Shown here piece by piece: positions 42,923 through 51,457 of a stretch of 64,000 nucleotides of DNA. Every line of letters begins with the position of its first letter. Position 1 is the first letter of the stretch. The DNA is from Roseicella sp. DB1501. GTDB lineage: Bacteria; Pseudomonadota; Alphaproteobacteria; Acetobacterales; Acetobacteraceae. Location of the stretch: contig NZ_JABFHG010000005.1 of NCBI RefSeq assembly GCF_013112485.1, positions 124,001 through 188,000 of the forward strand, written 5' to 3'. The translations under genes and the position numbers were made by a program. The notes below the pieces were generated by a model. It ran no database searches. It had not been told where the DNA came from and worked only from the letters and a program-made list of their open reading frames with translations.

Positions 42923-43690
42923 ATGACCCGCCTCGCTACCTTCAACGTCAACTCCATCCGCCGGCGCGTCCCGCACCTGCAGCGCTTCCTGGCCCGGCAC
43001 AGCCCGGACCTTGTCTTCCTGCAGGAGCTGAAATGCCGCACGGAGGAGGTTCCGGCGGCCCTGGCGGCGGAGGGTTACAGGCTGCACGCCGTTGGCCAGA
43101 CGGGCGGGCGCAACGGCGTCGCGGTGCTCGGCCGCATTCCCTTCGAGGTGACGGCGGAGGCCTTGCCGGGCGATGACGGCGATGCCCAGGCACGCTTCAT
43201 CGCGGTGCGCACGGAGGCGATGGAGATCGCCGGCCTCTATCTGCCCAACGGCAATTCCGGCGGTGCCGAGGGCTTCGCCTACAAGCTGCGCTGGATGGAG
43301 CGTCTCTCCGACTGGGCGCAGGCGCGGCTCGACGCCTTCCAGCCCCTCGCCCTGCTCGGCGACTTCAATGTCTGCCCGACCGAGGCCGATCTGGCGCCGG
43401 GCGCCCTGCCGCCAACCGATGCGCTGGTGCGGCTGGAGAGCCGGGCCCGGTTCCGCATCCTGCTGCATGCCGGCATGACCGATGCGCTGCGGGCGCTGCA
43501 TCCGCAGGACGCGCCCTATACCTACTGGGATTACGGCCCGGCCTTCGAATCCAATCGAGGTCTGCGGATCGACCACATCCTGCTCAGCCCGGAACTGGCC
43601 GAGCGGCTCACCAAATGCGGCGTCGATGTCGCCGCGCGGGCCGAGGAGCAGCCGAGCGACCACGCCCCGGTCTGGTGCGAGCTCCGCTAG
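42923..43690 (+). CDS. xth: Exodeoxyribonuclease III
   Basis: A 255-aa AP endonuclease/3'-exonuclease of the EEP fold. All signature parts are seen: TFNVNSIRRRVPHL, VFLQELKC (metal-binding Glu), LYLPNGN, LLGDFNVCPTEADL (Asp-x-Asn), RIDHILLSPEL and the catalytic His in SDHAPVW. It removes nucleotides 3' to 5' and cuts at abasic sites in base excision repair. Its TAG stop lies within the left end of the 210-bp repeat element that follows. Confidence 0.93.
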   Translation: MTRLATFNVNSIRRRVPHLQRFLARHSPDLVFLQELKCRTEEVPAALAAEGYRLHAVGQTGGRNGVAVLGRIPFEVTAEALPGDDGDAQARFIAVRTEAMEIAGLYLPNGNSGGAEGFAYKLRWMERLSDWAQARLDAFQPLALLGDFNVCPTEADLAPGALPPTDALVRLESRARFRILLHAGMTDALRALHPQDAPYTYWDYGPAFESNRGLRIDHILLSPELAERLTKCGVDVAARAEEQPSDHAPVWCELR

Positions 43691-43896
43691 AGCAGATCCC
43701 GTTCGAGCGGAAACACTCGAGCGGGTGAAGATACCCTGAAAACAATAGGCTAAAGCATCTGCCGTGAACGCAGGCGAACGGAAGATGCGCTGGACCATGA
43801 TCCGCTCGCACAGGGTCGCGGATCATGGTCCAGGCCGTTGTTTGATCGCGTGATGCACGCTTTTCGGTGAGTCCGCCTCAAGCGATCACGCTCTAG
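43687..43896. repeat. 210-bp CTAGAG-bounded non-coding element with a 16-bp hairpin
   Basis: The element is bounded by inverted ends CTAGAGC-A-GATC and GATCACGCTCTAG and holds a perfect 16-bp stem (43790-43805 with 43818-43833, 12-nt loop; core GGACCATGATCCGC). Its AT content is clearly higher than that of the surrounding DNA. No ORF of its own is convincing. Such CTAGAGC-flanked sequences recur between genes in several alphaproteobacteria in my memory of those genomes, so it is probably a miniature mobile or repeat element; it may also end transcription of xth. Confidence 0.7.
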
Positions 43897-43927
43897 CCCG
43901 GCAGCTGCCGCCGGCGCGGCGCCGCCG

Positions 43928-44107
43928 CTACCAGCGGCGATAGCCCCAGCCATAGGGCCGGCCCCAGCCGTAATAGGGGCGGGCGTAATAGGCGGGCGGT
44001 GGCGGCGGCGCGGCATAGGGCCGCCCGTAATAGGGGGCGGGATAGACGGCGCAGCCGCCGAGCCCCGCAAGCAACGGGATCAGCAGAAGCGATCGCAAGA
44101 GACGCAT
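43928..44107 (-). CDS. Small Tyr/Pro/Gly-rich lipoprotein (59 aa)
   Basis: Read directly from the minus strand: ATG at 44107, TAG at 43930-43928, 59 aa. The signal sequence MRLLRSLLLIPLLAGLGGC has a lipobox (LGGC, Cys19); the mature part is a low-complexity run of Tyr, Pro, Gly, Arg and Trp (YPAPYYGRPY, GWGRPYGWGY). AGGAGGAG lies 8 nt before the ATG. The composition resembles the many short YG-rich envelope lipoproteins of alphaproteobacteria, of unknown role. A longer ORF on the same strand (44070-43750) is out of frame and lacks a signal. Confidence 0.75.
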   Translation of the reverse strand: MRLLRSLLLIPLLAGLGGCAVYPAPYYGRPYAAPPPPPAYYARPYYGWGRPYGWGYRRW

Positions 44108-44218
44108 CGGCGGTACTCCTCCTGCCCGCGATCAGACACCGCGCTTGCGGCGAAACGCGGGCAGCCGCCGAAAGGCGCCGCTTACAACCGCGTCACCGGC
44201 CCGCCCCGATGCGCCGGC

Positions 44219-45937
44219 CTATTGATCGGCATAAACATGCGTCTCCGCCTTCGCGCCGGGATGCGTCACGGCGCCGAGATGCGCCGGCCCGACGAGCTGC
44301 GCGTATTTCCAGAGGGCACCGGCATTGTAATCCGTCCGCCGCGGCTGCCAGGCGGCGCGGCGGCGGGCGATCTCCGCCTCTTCCACCAGCATGTCGATCG
44401 TGCCCTTCTCGGCATCGATGACGATGCGGTCGCCATCCTGCAGCAGCGCGATGGGCCCGCCCACCGCCGCCTCCGGCCCGACATGGCCGATGCAGAAGCC
44501 GCGCGTCGCGCCGCTGAAGCGCCCATCGGTGATGAGCGCCACCTGCTCGCCCATGCCCTGGCCGTAGATCGCGGCGGTGGTCGAGAGCATCTCCCGCATG
44601 CCGGGCCCGCCCTTCGGACCCTCATAGCGGATGATGAGGACGTCGCCCGCCTTGTAGGCGCGCTGGTCGACCGCCTGGAAGGCTGCCTCCTCGCTGTCGA
44701 AGCAGAGCGCCCGCCCTTCGAAGCGCAGCGTCTTCATGCCGGCGATCTTCACGATCGCGCCGTCCGGCGCCAGGTTGCCCTTCAGCCCGACCACGCCGCC
44801 GGTCGGCGACAGCGCCTTGCTCACCGGATAGATCACGTCCTGGTCGGTCGGGAAGACCACATCCGCATGGTTCTCGGCCAGCGTCTTCCCGGTGACGGTG
44901 ATGCAGTCGCCATGCAGCAGCCCGGCATCGAGCAGCGCCTTGATGATCACCGGGATGCCGCCGATCTTGTAGACGTCGTAGGCGACGTATTTCCCGCCCG
45001 GCTTCAGGTCGCCGATATAGGGCGTGCGGCGCATGATGTTCACGACATCATCCATCGTGAAGTCGATGCCCGCCTCATGCGCCATGGCGGGCAGGTGCAG
45101 CCCGGCATTGGTCGAGCCGCCGGTGGCGCCCACCACCACCGCGGCATTCTCCAGCGCCTTGCGGGTGACGATGTCGCGCGGGCGCAGGTTGCGCCGCACC
45201 AAGTCCATCACCGCCTTGCCGGATTCGAGCGCCCAGCGGTCGCGCTCCTCATAGGGCGCGGGCGTGCCGGCGGAGCCCGGCAGGGCCAGGCCGATCGCCT
45301 CGCTCACCGTCGCCATGGTGTTGGCGGTGAACTGGCCGCCGCAGGAGCCGCTGGAGGGGCAGGCGACGCATTCCAGGGCGTGCAGCTCGGCATCCGACAT
45401 GTTGCCCGCGGCATGCTGGCCGACCGCCTCGAACACGTCGACCACGGTGACGTCGCGCCCCTGGTACTTCCCGGGCAGGATGGAGCCGCCATACATGAAG
45501 ACGCTCGGGACGTTGAGGCGCAGCATCGCCATCATCATCCCCGGCAGCGACTTGTCGCAGCCCGCGAGGCAGACCATGGCATCGTAGCAGTGGCCGCGCA
45601 TGGTCAGCTCGACCGTATCGGCGATGGCTTCGCGCGAGGCGAGCGAGGACTTCATCCCTTGATGCCCCATGGCGATGCCATCCGTCACCGTGATGGTGGT
45701 GAATTCGCGCGGCGTGCCGCCCGCCTCCTTCACCCCGACCTTCACGCTCTGCGCCTGGCGCGCGAGGTCGATGTTGCAGGGGGCCGCCTCGTTCCAGCAG
45801 GTGGCGACGCCGACGAAGGGCTGCTCGATCTCCGCCTCGGTCAGGCCCATGGCGTAGTAGTAGCTGCGATGCGGCGCGCGGTCGGGCCCCACGGTGGTGT
45901 GGCGGCTCGGCAGCCTGGACTTGTCCCACTTGGTCAT
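44219..45937 (-). CDS. ilvD: Dihydroxy-acid dehydratase
   Basis: About 572 aa. Fe-S enzyme of isoleucine, valine and pantothenate synthesis, dehydrating 2,3-dihydroxy-3-methylbutanoate and -pentanoate. Seen are DRAPHRSYYYAMGL, CWNEAAPCN, the cluster segment CLAGCDKSLPGMMMA, CPSSGSCGGQFTANTMATVSEAIGLALPGS, GGSTNAGLHLPA and, near the end, ITDGRFSGATRGFCIGHVGPEA. Start ATG 45937 gives the usual MTKWDKSRLPSRHTT beginning; ATG 45970, with a GGAAGGGAAG site, and an ATG at 46057 are alternatives. The gene is not linked to other ilv genes in the window. Confidence 0.95.
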   Translation of the reverse strand: MTKWDKSRLPSRHTTVGPDRAPHRSYYYAMGLTEAEIEQPFVGVATCWNEAAPCNIDLARQAQSVKVGVKEAGGTPREFTTITVTDGIAMGHQGMKSSLASREAIADTVELTMRGHCYDAMVCLAGCDKSLPGMMMAMLRLNVPSVFMYGGSILPGKYQGRDVTVVDVFEAVGQHAAGNMSDAELHALECVACPSSGSCGGQFTANTMATVSEAIGLALPGSAGTPAPYEERDRWALESGKAVMDLVRRNLRPRDIVTRKALENAAVVVGATGGSTNAGLHLPAMAHEAGIDFTMDDVVNIMRRTPYIGDLKPGGKYVAYDVYKIGGIPVIIKALLDAGLLHGDCITVTGKTLAENHADVVFPTDQDVIYPVSKALSPTGGVVGLKGNLAPDGAIVKIAGMKTLRFEGRALCFDSEEAAFQAVDQRAYKAGDVLIIRYEGPKGGPGMREMLSTTAAIYGQGMGEQVALITDGRFSGATRGFCIGHVGPEAAVGGPIALLQDGDRIVIDAEKGTIDMLVEEAEIARRRAAWQPRRTDYNAGALWKYAQLVGPAHLGAVTHPGAKAETHVYADQ

Positions 45938-46119
45938 CGGGCGTTTCCCTGGGGTAAGGCGTTCCGCCATCTTCCCTTCCTGCCGGCCGGGCGCAAGGCG
46001 TCCCGTGGCGGCCAGGCACCAAGCCGCGGCCACGGCGCGAGGCCGCAACGAATGCATCCCGATCCGGCCCCGATCCGCGATAGGATGGCGGCGAGAGAAT
46101 CCAGACAGGAGATCGAGGC

Positions 46120-46689
46120 ATGCAGGCGAGACTGGTGGCGACGCTCGGCATCGCGCTGCTCGTGGCCGGCCCCGCCGGGGCCCAGCTCACCCTTCCGGAC
46201 AGGCTCGCCCTGCCGGACAGCCTGACCAATCCGGACACGGCGCCGCTGCCGCAGCCGCCGCCCGAGCCGGAGCGCTGGGAGCCGGACAGCACCACCGCCC
46301 GGGCGATCACCGGCCAGGTCAGCTTCACGCCCGAGCGGATCACCTTCGGCAGCCGCGCCTCCCTGGCCCTCGAGCCGGCCGGCGAGGCCGCCGACTTCAT
46401 GGTGGACGGCCAGCGCGTCAGCGCGACCTTCTACAAGGTGACGGTGCCGGGCAATCCGGTGCTGCTGCGCGGCAGCCGGCTCTGCGGCAACGGCCGGCCG
46501 GTGCGCCTCATCGCCGTCTGGACGCCGCGGCCGATCGGCGAGCGGGCCCCGGCGACGGGCCGCGCCTTCGCCGCCTTCTCCAGCCAGGCGATCCCGAAAT
46601 CCGCCGATGAGGGCGAGCTCTGCGGCACCTTCTATTACGAGCGGCAGCAGGCGCCGGCGGCGGCGCAGGGATCGCGGCGCGGCCGCTGA
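46120..46689 (+). CDS. Secreted protein of unknown function
   Basis: A 189-aa protein with a signal peptide (VATLGIALLVAGPAGA, cleavage near AGA-Q). The next part is a Pro-rich linker (APLPQPPPEPERW); from about residue 65 a small beta-rich domain has VSFTPERITFGSRASLAL, ATFYKVTVPGNPVLLRGSRLCGNGRPVR and ELCGTFYYER with two Cys (in LCGNG and LCGTF) that could form a disulfide in the periplasm. No family recognised. Start ATG 46120 has GGAGATCGAGGC upstream. Confidence 0.65.
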   Translation: MQARLVATLGIALLVAGPAGAQLTLPDRLALPDSLTNPDTAPLPQPPPEPERWEPDSTTARAITGQVSFTPERITFGSRASLALEPAGEAADFMVDGQRVSATFYKVTVPGNPVLLRGSRLCGNGRPVRLIAVWTPRPIGERAPATGRAFAAFSSQAIPKSADEGELCGTFYYERQQAPAAAQGSRRGR

Positions 46690-46793
46690 GCGACCTGGGG
46701 CAGCGGCCGGCCAGCCGTTTCCACTGGCCTGCCGGCCCGCTGGCGCCGCAGACTGCTCCGCGAACGGCCGCAGAGCCGCCCGGAGGAGACGCC

Positions 46794-47786
46794 ATGACGC
46801 CGCCCGTAACGACCCGCCGCCGCGCGCTCGCCCTCGCTTTGGGCGCGCCGGCCCTCGCCGCGCCGCGCCTTGCCCGCGGCCAGGGCACCGACTGGCCCAG
46901 CCAGGTGGTGCGCTACATCAACCTCTACGCCCCGGGCGGCGCCAACGACATCCTCTCGCGCGCCTGGTGCCAGGCGATGACCGAGCTGACCGGCCAGCAA
47001 TTCGTGGTCGAGAACCGCACCGGCGCCGGCGGCACCGTCGGCAGCGACGCCATCGCGAAATCTCGCGCCGATGGCTATACGGTCGGGCTGGGCGGCGTCG
47101 CCAACCTCGCCATCGCGCCCTCGCTCTTCCCCAACCTGCCCTACGACCCGGCGCGGGACTACAGCTTCATCTCCGGCCTCTATCGCCAGTCCAACATCCT
47201 CATCATCAACAACGCGGTCCCGGCGCGCAGCGTGCCGGAGTTGATCGCGCTGCTGAAGGCCAATCCCGGCCGCTACAACTACGCGACCGGCGGCGCCGGC
47301 ACGACGCCGCACCTGACGGCCGAGCTGTTCAAGACGCGCACCGGCACCGAGATGCCCTTCGTGCAGTATCGCGGCGGCGCCCCGGCCCTGATCGACCTGA
47401 TGGCCGGGCAGGTGCAGGTGCTGGTCGACAACATCGCCGGCCCGATCGGCGCGGTGCGCGACGGCAAGGTGCGGGCGCTGGCCGTCGCCAGCCTGGAGCG
47501 CAGCCCGATGCTGCCCGATCTGCCGACCCTGGCCGAATTCCTGCCCGGCTTCGATCTGTCGAGCTGGAACGGGCTGATCGCCCCGGCCGGCCTGCCGCCG
47601 GCCCAGGTGCAGCGCATCGCGGAGCTGTCGCTGAAGGCCCTCGCCAACCCGACGCTGGTGAAGGTCTATACCGAGAACGGCGCCTCCCCCTGGCGGGTGG
47701 GGCCGGAGGAGTTCGCCACCTATGTCCGGGCGCAGGAGCCGCGGATGCGCGAGCTGGTGAAGCTCAGCGGCGCGGCGGCGGGATAG
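46794..47786 (+). CDS. Tripartite tricarboxylate transporter substrate-binding protein (Bug/TctC)
   Basis: A 330-aa solute-binding protein. The N-terminus (TTRRRALALALGAPALAAPRLARG) has a twin-arginine-like signal. The domain follows with VVRYINLYAPGGANDILSRAW, VENRTGAGGTVGSDAIAKSRADGYTV, NYATGGAGTTPHLTAELFKTRTG, VQYRGGAPALIDLMAGQVQVLVDN and GLIAPAGLPPAQVQRI, all typical of the Bug family. It would bind a small carboxylate in the periplasm. The TctA/TctB membrane partners are not nearby, as is common for orphan Bug proteins. It is convergent with valS. Confidence 0.92.
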   Translation: MTPPVTTRRRALALALGAPALAAPRLARGQGTDWPSQVVRYINLYAPGGANDILSRAWCQAMTELTGQQFVVENRTGAGGTVGSDAIAKSRADGYTVGLGGVANLAIAPSLFPNLPYDPARDYSFISGLYRQSNILIINNAVPARSVPELIALLKANPGRYNYATGGAGTTPHLTAELFKTRTGTEMPFVQYRGGAPALIDLMAGQVQVLVDNIAGPIGAVRDGKVRALAVASLERSPMLPDLPTLAEFLPGFDLSSWNGLIAPAGLPPAQVQRIAELSLKALANPTLVKVYTENGASPWRVGPEEFATYVRAQEPRMRELVKLSGAAAG

Positions 47787-47811
47787 CGCGGATCGCGGGA
47801 GGGCGTGCGCC

Positions 47812-50511
47812 CTATCCGGCGATCCGCGCCAGCGCCGCGTCGAGCCGCGCCATCTCGGCCCGCGCCGCCTGCAGCCGCTCGCGGTTCTCCTCCACCACCT
47901 CCTCGGGGGCGCGAGCGATGAAATCGGCATTGCCGAGCTTCGCCTCGACCTTGCGCGCCTCGCCCTCGGCCTTGCCGCGCTCCTTCGCCAGGCGGGCGCG
48001 CTCGGCGGCGAAGTCGATGACGCCGGCAAGCGGCAGCATCACCGTCGCCTCACCCACCACCACCTGCGCCACACCCTTGGGCGGCTCGCCGGTGAGCGGC
48101 GTCACCTCGGTCACGCGACCGAGGCGGCGGATCGCCTCGCTCCAGCGCTCGATGCGCGCCAGGCTCTCCGGCGCCGCATCGCGCAGCAGCAGCGGCGTGG
48201 TGACGGAGGGCGGGACGTTCACCTCGGAGCGCACGGCGCGCACCTCGCCGACCAGCCGCACCACCCAGTCCAGCTCCTCGCGCGCCGCCTCGGCTCCCTC
48301 GACCGCGACCGGCACCGGCCAGGCGGCGCGGATCAGGCTGCACTCCGGCCCGTAGCCGAAGCGGTCCCAGAGCTCCTCGGTGACGAAGGGGATGGCCGGA
48401 TGCAGCAGCCGCAGCACCGTGCCGAGCACATGCTGCGCCGCGCCGCGGATCTCGTCCTTCTCGGCGCCATCCGGGCCGTTCAGCACCGGCTTGGCGAATT
48501 CGATGAACCAGTCGCAGAAGCTGTTCCAGACGAAGCGGTAGCAGGCGCCGGCATACTCGTCGAAGCGATAGGCCTCGAGCGCCGCCGTCGCCTCCGCCAC
48601 CGCGCGGTTGGCGGCATCGAGGATCCAGCGCGCCAGCGGCCCCCGCGCCGCCGCCGTGTCGAAGCCGGGCTCCGGCCGCACGCCGTTCATCTCGAGGAAG
48701 CGGGCCGCGTTCCACAGCTTGGTGACGAAGCCGCGATAGTCCTCGACCCGCTTGCGGCCGAGCTTCACGTCGCGGCCGGGGCCGGTGAGCGCGCAGATGG
48801 TGAAGCGGAGCGCATCGGCGCCATAGGCGTCGATCAGCTCCAGGGGATCCATGACGTTCCCCTTCGACTTCGACATCTTCTGGCCCTTCTCGTCGCGGAC
48901 CAGGCCGTGGATGTAGATGTCGCGGAAGGGCACATCCCCCATGAAATGCATGCCCATCATCATCATCCGGGCGACCCAGAAGAAGATGATGTCGAAGCCC
49001 GTGACCAGCACGTCGCCGGGATAGTAGCGCGCGACCTCCGCGGTCTTCTCCGGCCAGCCGAGGGTGCTGAAGGGCCAGAGAGCGGAGGAGAACCAGGTGT
49101 CGAGCACGTCCGGGTCGCGGGTCAGCGCCACCTCGGCGCCGAATTTCGCCCGTGCCGCGGCCCTCGCCTCCTCCTCGGTCCTCTCGACGAAGATGCTGCC
49201 ATCCGGCGCGTACCAGGCCGGGATCTGGTGCCCCCACCAGAGCTGGCGGGAGACGCACCAGGGCTGGATGTCGCGCATCCAGGCGAAGAAGGTGTTCTCC
49301 CACTGCTTCGGCACGAAGCGCATGCGGCCATCCTCGACCGCCGCGACGCAGGGCTTCGCCAGGGTCGCGGCGTCGCAATACCACTGCCAGGTGAGACGCG
49401 GCTCGATCGGCACGCCGCCGCGGTCGCCATGCGGCACCTGGTTGGTGTGCGGCTCGATCCTTTCCAGGAGCCCAAGCTCTTCGAGCCTGGCGACGATGGC
49501 CTTCCGCGCGGCGAAGCGGTCCTGACCGGCGAGGGAGCGGACGAAGTCCGGCTCGGCCACGCCCTCGACCTCGCGCAGATCGCCGGCGATCTCGTCGAGG
49601 CAGATACGCGCCTCGGCATCCAGCACGCTCGGCATCGGCAGGTCGTGGCGCCGGCCGACCTCGAAATCGTTGAAGTCGTGCGCCGGCGTGATCTTCACCG
49701 CGCCGGTGCCCTTCTCCGGGTCGGAATAGCTGTCGGCGACCACCGGGATGGCGCGGCCGACCAGCGGCAGGATCACCCGCCGGCCAATGAGACGGGCGAA
49801 GCGCGGATCCTCCGGGTGCACCGCGACGGCGGTGTCGCCGAGCATGGTCTCCGGCCGGGTGGTCGCGACGGTGATGACCTCGCCCGGCGCGCCCTCCACC
49901 GGGTAGCGCAGATACCAGAGACTCCCCTTCATCTCCCGGCTCTCGACCTCGAGGTCGGAGATCGCGGTCTGCAGCTTCGGGTCCCAGTTCACCAAGCGGC
50001 GGTCGCGGTAGATCAGCCCCTGTCGGTGCAGGGTGACGAAGACCTCCCGCACCGCGGCCGAGAGGCCCGCATCCATGGTGAAGCGCTCGCGCGGCCAGTC
50101 GAGGCTGGCGCCGAGCCGGCGGAGCTGGCGGGTGATGGTGCCGCCGCTCTCCGCCTTCCACTGCCAGACCCGCTCGACGAACCCCTCACGGCCCAGGCTG
50201 CGGCGGTCCTGGTTGCCCTCGCTGGCCAGCAGCCGCTCCACCACCATCTGGGTGGCGATGCCGGCATGGTCCGTCCCCGGCTGCCAGAGCGCGTCGCGGC
50301 CCTGCATCCGGCGCCAGCGGATCAGCGCGTCCTGGATGGTGAAGGTCAGCGCATGACCCATATGCAGGCTGCCCGTGACATTGGGCGGCGGGATCATGAT
50401 GGTGAAGGGGGCGGCGCTGCTCGTCGGGTCGCAGGCGAAGGCGCCCGAGCGCTCCCAGCCCTCGTAGAGGCGGGTCTCGAAGCTGCCCGGGGTCAGGGTC
50501 TTGTCCAGCAT
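47812..50511 (-). CDS. valS: Valine-tRNA ligase
   Basis: About 899 aa. Class I synthetase: the HIGH motif is HMGH (residues 50-53, in PPPNVTGSLHMGHAL), and KMSKS lies at 545-549 (KGQKMSKSKGNVMDP). The CP1 editing domain (VATTRPETMLGDTAVAV) and the anticodon-binding helices are present, as is the C-terminal coiled coil (FAAERARLAKERGKAEGEARKVEAKL, seen in pieces). It charges tRNA-Val and edits Thr. ATG 50511 is preferred; ATG 50547 would add 12 residues. Its stop overlaps a weak hairpin (47800-47813) facing the Bug gene. Confidence 0.96.
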   Translation of the reverse strand: MLDKTLTPGSFETRLYEGWERSGAFACDPTSSAAPFTIMIPPPNVTGSLHMGHALTFTIQDALIRWRRMQGRDALWQPGTDHAGIATQMVVERLLASEGNQDRRSLGREGFVERVWQWKAESGGTITRQLRRLGASLDWPRERFTMDAGLSAAVREVFVTLHRQGLIYRDRRLVNWDPKLQTAISDLEVESREMKGSLWYLRYPVEGAPGEVITVATTRPETMLGDTAVAVHPEDPRFARLIGRRVILPLVGRAIPVVADSYSDPEKGTGAVKITPAHDFNDFEVGRRHDLPMPSVLDAEARICLDEIAGDLREVEGVAEPDFVRSLAGQDRFAARKAIVARLEELGLLERIEPHTNQVPHGDRGGVPIEPRLTWQWYCDAATLAKPCVAAVEDGRMRFVPKQWENTFFAWMRDIQPWCVSRQLWWGHQIPAWYAPDGSIFVERTEEEARAAARAKFGAEVALTRDPDVLDTWFSSALWPFSTLGWPEKTAEVARYYPGDVLVTGFDIIFFWVARMMMMGMHFMGDVPFRDIYIHGLVRDEKGQKMSKSKGNVMDPLELIDAYGADALRFTICALTGPGRDVKLGRKRVEDYRGFVTKLWNAARFLEMNGVRPEPGFDTAAARGPLARWILDAANRAVAEATAALEAYRFDEYAGACYRFVWNSFCDWFIEFAKPVLNGPDGAEKDEIRGAAQHVLGTVLRLLHPAIPFVTEELWDRFGYGPECSLIRAAWPVPVAVEGAEAAREELDWVVRLVGEVRAVRSEVNVPPSVTTPLLLRDAAPESLARIERWSEAIRRLGRVTEVTPLTGEPPKGVAQVVVGEATVMLPLAGVIDFAAERARLAKERGKAEGEARKVEAKLGNADFIARAPEEVVEENRERLQAARAEMARLDAALARIAG

Positions 50512-50683
50512 GGGCGCATCCGTGTTCCGCGCCCCGGCCCCCGTCAAGGGGGCATACCAACGGCCGTCGATGTTGACACATCAACGGCCCCCATCGCTGC
50601 CCCTGGGCGCCGGGCGGTTTGCTCCGCGCCCCCTGGCTGCGCGGCACGAGCCGCGGCGCCCGGTGGATTCGCTCCGGCAGCGC

Positions 50684-51457
50684 TCAGGACAGCGCTTGGC
50701 CCACCACCCGCTCGATCTCGGCGCGGACCAGCCGCTCGACCATCGGCGGCAGGTGCCGGTCGAGCCAATCCTTCAGCAACGGGCGGATCTCCTCCCGCAC
50801 CACATCCTCGATGCTCGGCCCGCCGCGGCTGACCGGGCTGGAGCGGTCGCTGGCCACGGCCCGCAGCAGGGCGCCAACCGAGGCGGCGGCCGCGGCGGCA
50901 GCGGCCGGCGCCAAGAGGCTCGGGTCCGAGGCGCCCGCTGCCAGCGCGGCTGGCACCGAGCCAGGCCGTTGCGCGGCGGTCGAGGATGCAGGCCGCTCCG
51001 CGGCGGCTGAGGGTGCAGGCCGCTCCGCGGCGGGGGCCGATGCAGGCCGCTCCGCGGTTGGGGATTCTTCCGGCACGGCAGGGTCCGGCAGCCGGGGCGC
51101 GGGCTTGGGAGCCGCGGCGACCTGTGCCGGCCTGGCCATGGCGGGTGGCGTCGGAGGTGGTGCTGGCGGTGGCGCGGCGCGCGCGCCGGCAGGCGGGTCG
51201 GCCGGGGACGGCGCGGCGGGGGCCACGAGCATGTCCTCGGTGAGGTCGAGCGGCTCGTCGGCCGGGTCGGCCCCGACATCCGGGACGCTGCCCAGGACAG
51301 GCTCGGCAAGGGCGGGCTCGGCAAGGGCGCCTGGCGCGGGCGGAACCACATCGTCGCTCAGGATCCGCCGGATCGAGGCGAGGATGTCCTCCATGCTGGG
51401 CTCCCCGGCCCCCCCCGAGGGAGGCGCCGCGGCAGGTCCGGCCCGCTCATCCGCCAT
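50684..51457 (-). CDS. popZ: PopZ-like polar organizing protein (DUF2497)
   Basis: About 257 aa. The short conserved N-terminal helix EPSMEDILASIRRILSDD (residues ~19-36) and a conserved C-terminal helical region (SIEDVVREEIRPLLKDWL, PPMVERLVRAEIERVV) flank a disordered Pro/Ala/Glu-rich spacer, exactly the plan of PopZ, which condenses at cell poles, binds ParB and other hubs, and organises the chromosome origin. The spacer carries a 9-residue repeat (ERPASxxAA; 27-bp DNA repeat at 50973-51053). Position after tolC and before valS is the usual alphaproteobacterial order. Its ATG overlaps the TolC-type stop (TGATG). Confidence 0.82.
   Translation of the reverse strand: MADERAGPAAAPPSGGAGEPSMEDILASIRRILSDDVVPPAPGALAEPALAEPVLGSVPDVGADPADEPLDLTEDMLVAPAAPSPADPPAGARAAPPPAPPPTPPAMARPAQVAAAPKPAPRLPDPAVPEESPTAERPASAPAAERPAPSAAAERPASSTAAQRPGSVPAALAAGASDPSLLAPAAAAAAAASVGALLRAVASDRSSPVSRGGPSIEDVVREEIRPLLKDWLDRHLPPMVERLVRAEIERVVGQALS
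50973..51053. repeat. 27-bp tandem repeat in the popZ spacer, 3 copies
   Basis: Copies at 50973-50999, 51000-51026 and 51027-51053 share the end GGCCGCTCC and most other bases. On the minus strand they code for ERPASAPAA, ERPAPSAAA and ERPASSTAA, so the count changes the length of the disordered region in steps of 9 residues. Confidence 0.9.

Noticed and set aside
43750-44070. 106-aa minus-strand frame over the 210-bp element
   Set aside because: Wrong frame relative to the lipoprotein, lacks its signal, and runs through a hairpin repeat; composition is Ala/Pro/Arg noise.
47800-47813. Hairpin AGGGCG-TG-CGCCCT between the Bug gene and valS
   Set aside because: Very short loop, no T-run, and overlaps the valS stop; too weak to list as a terminator.
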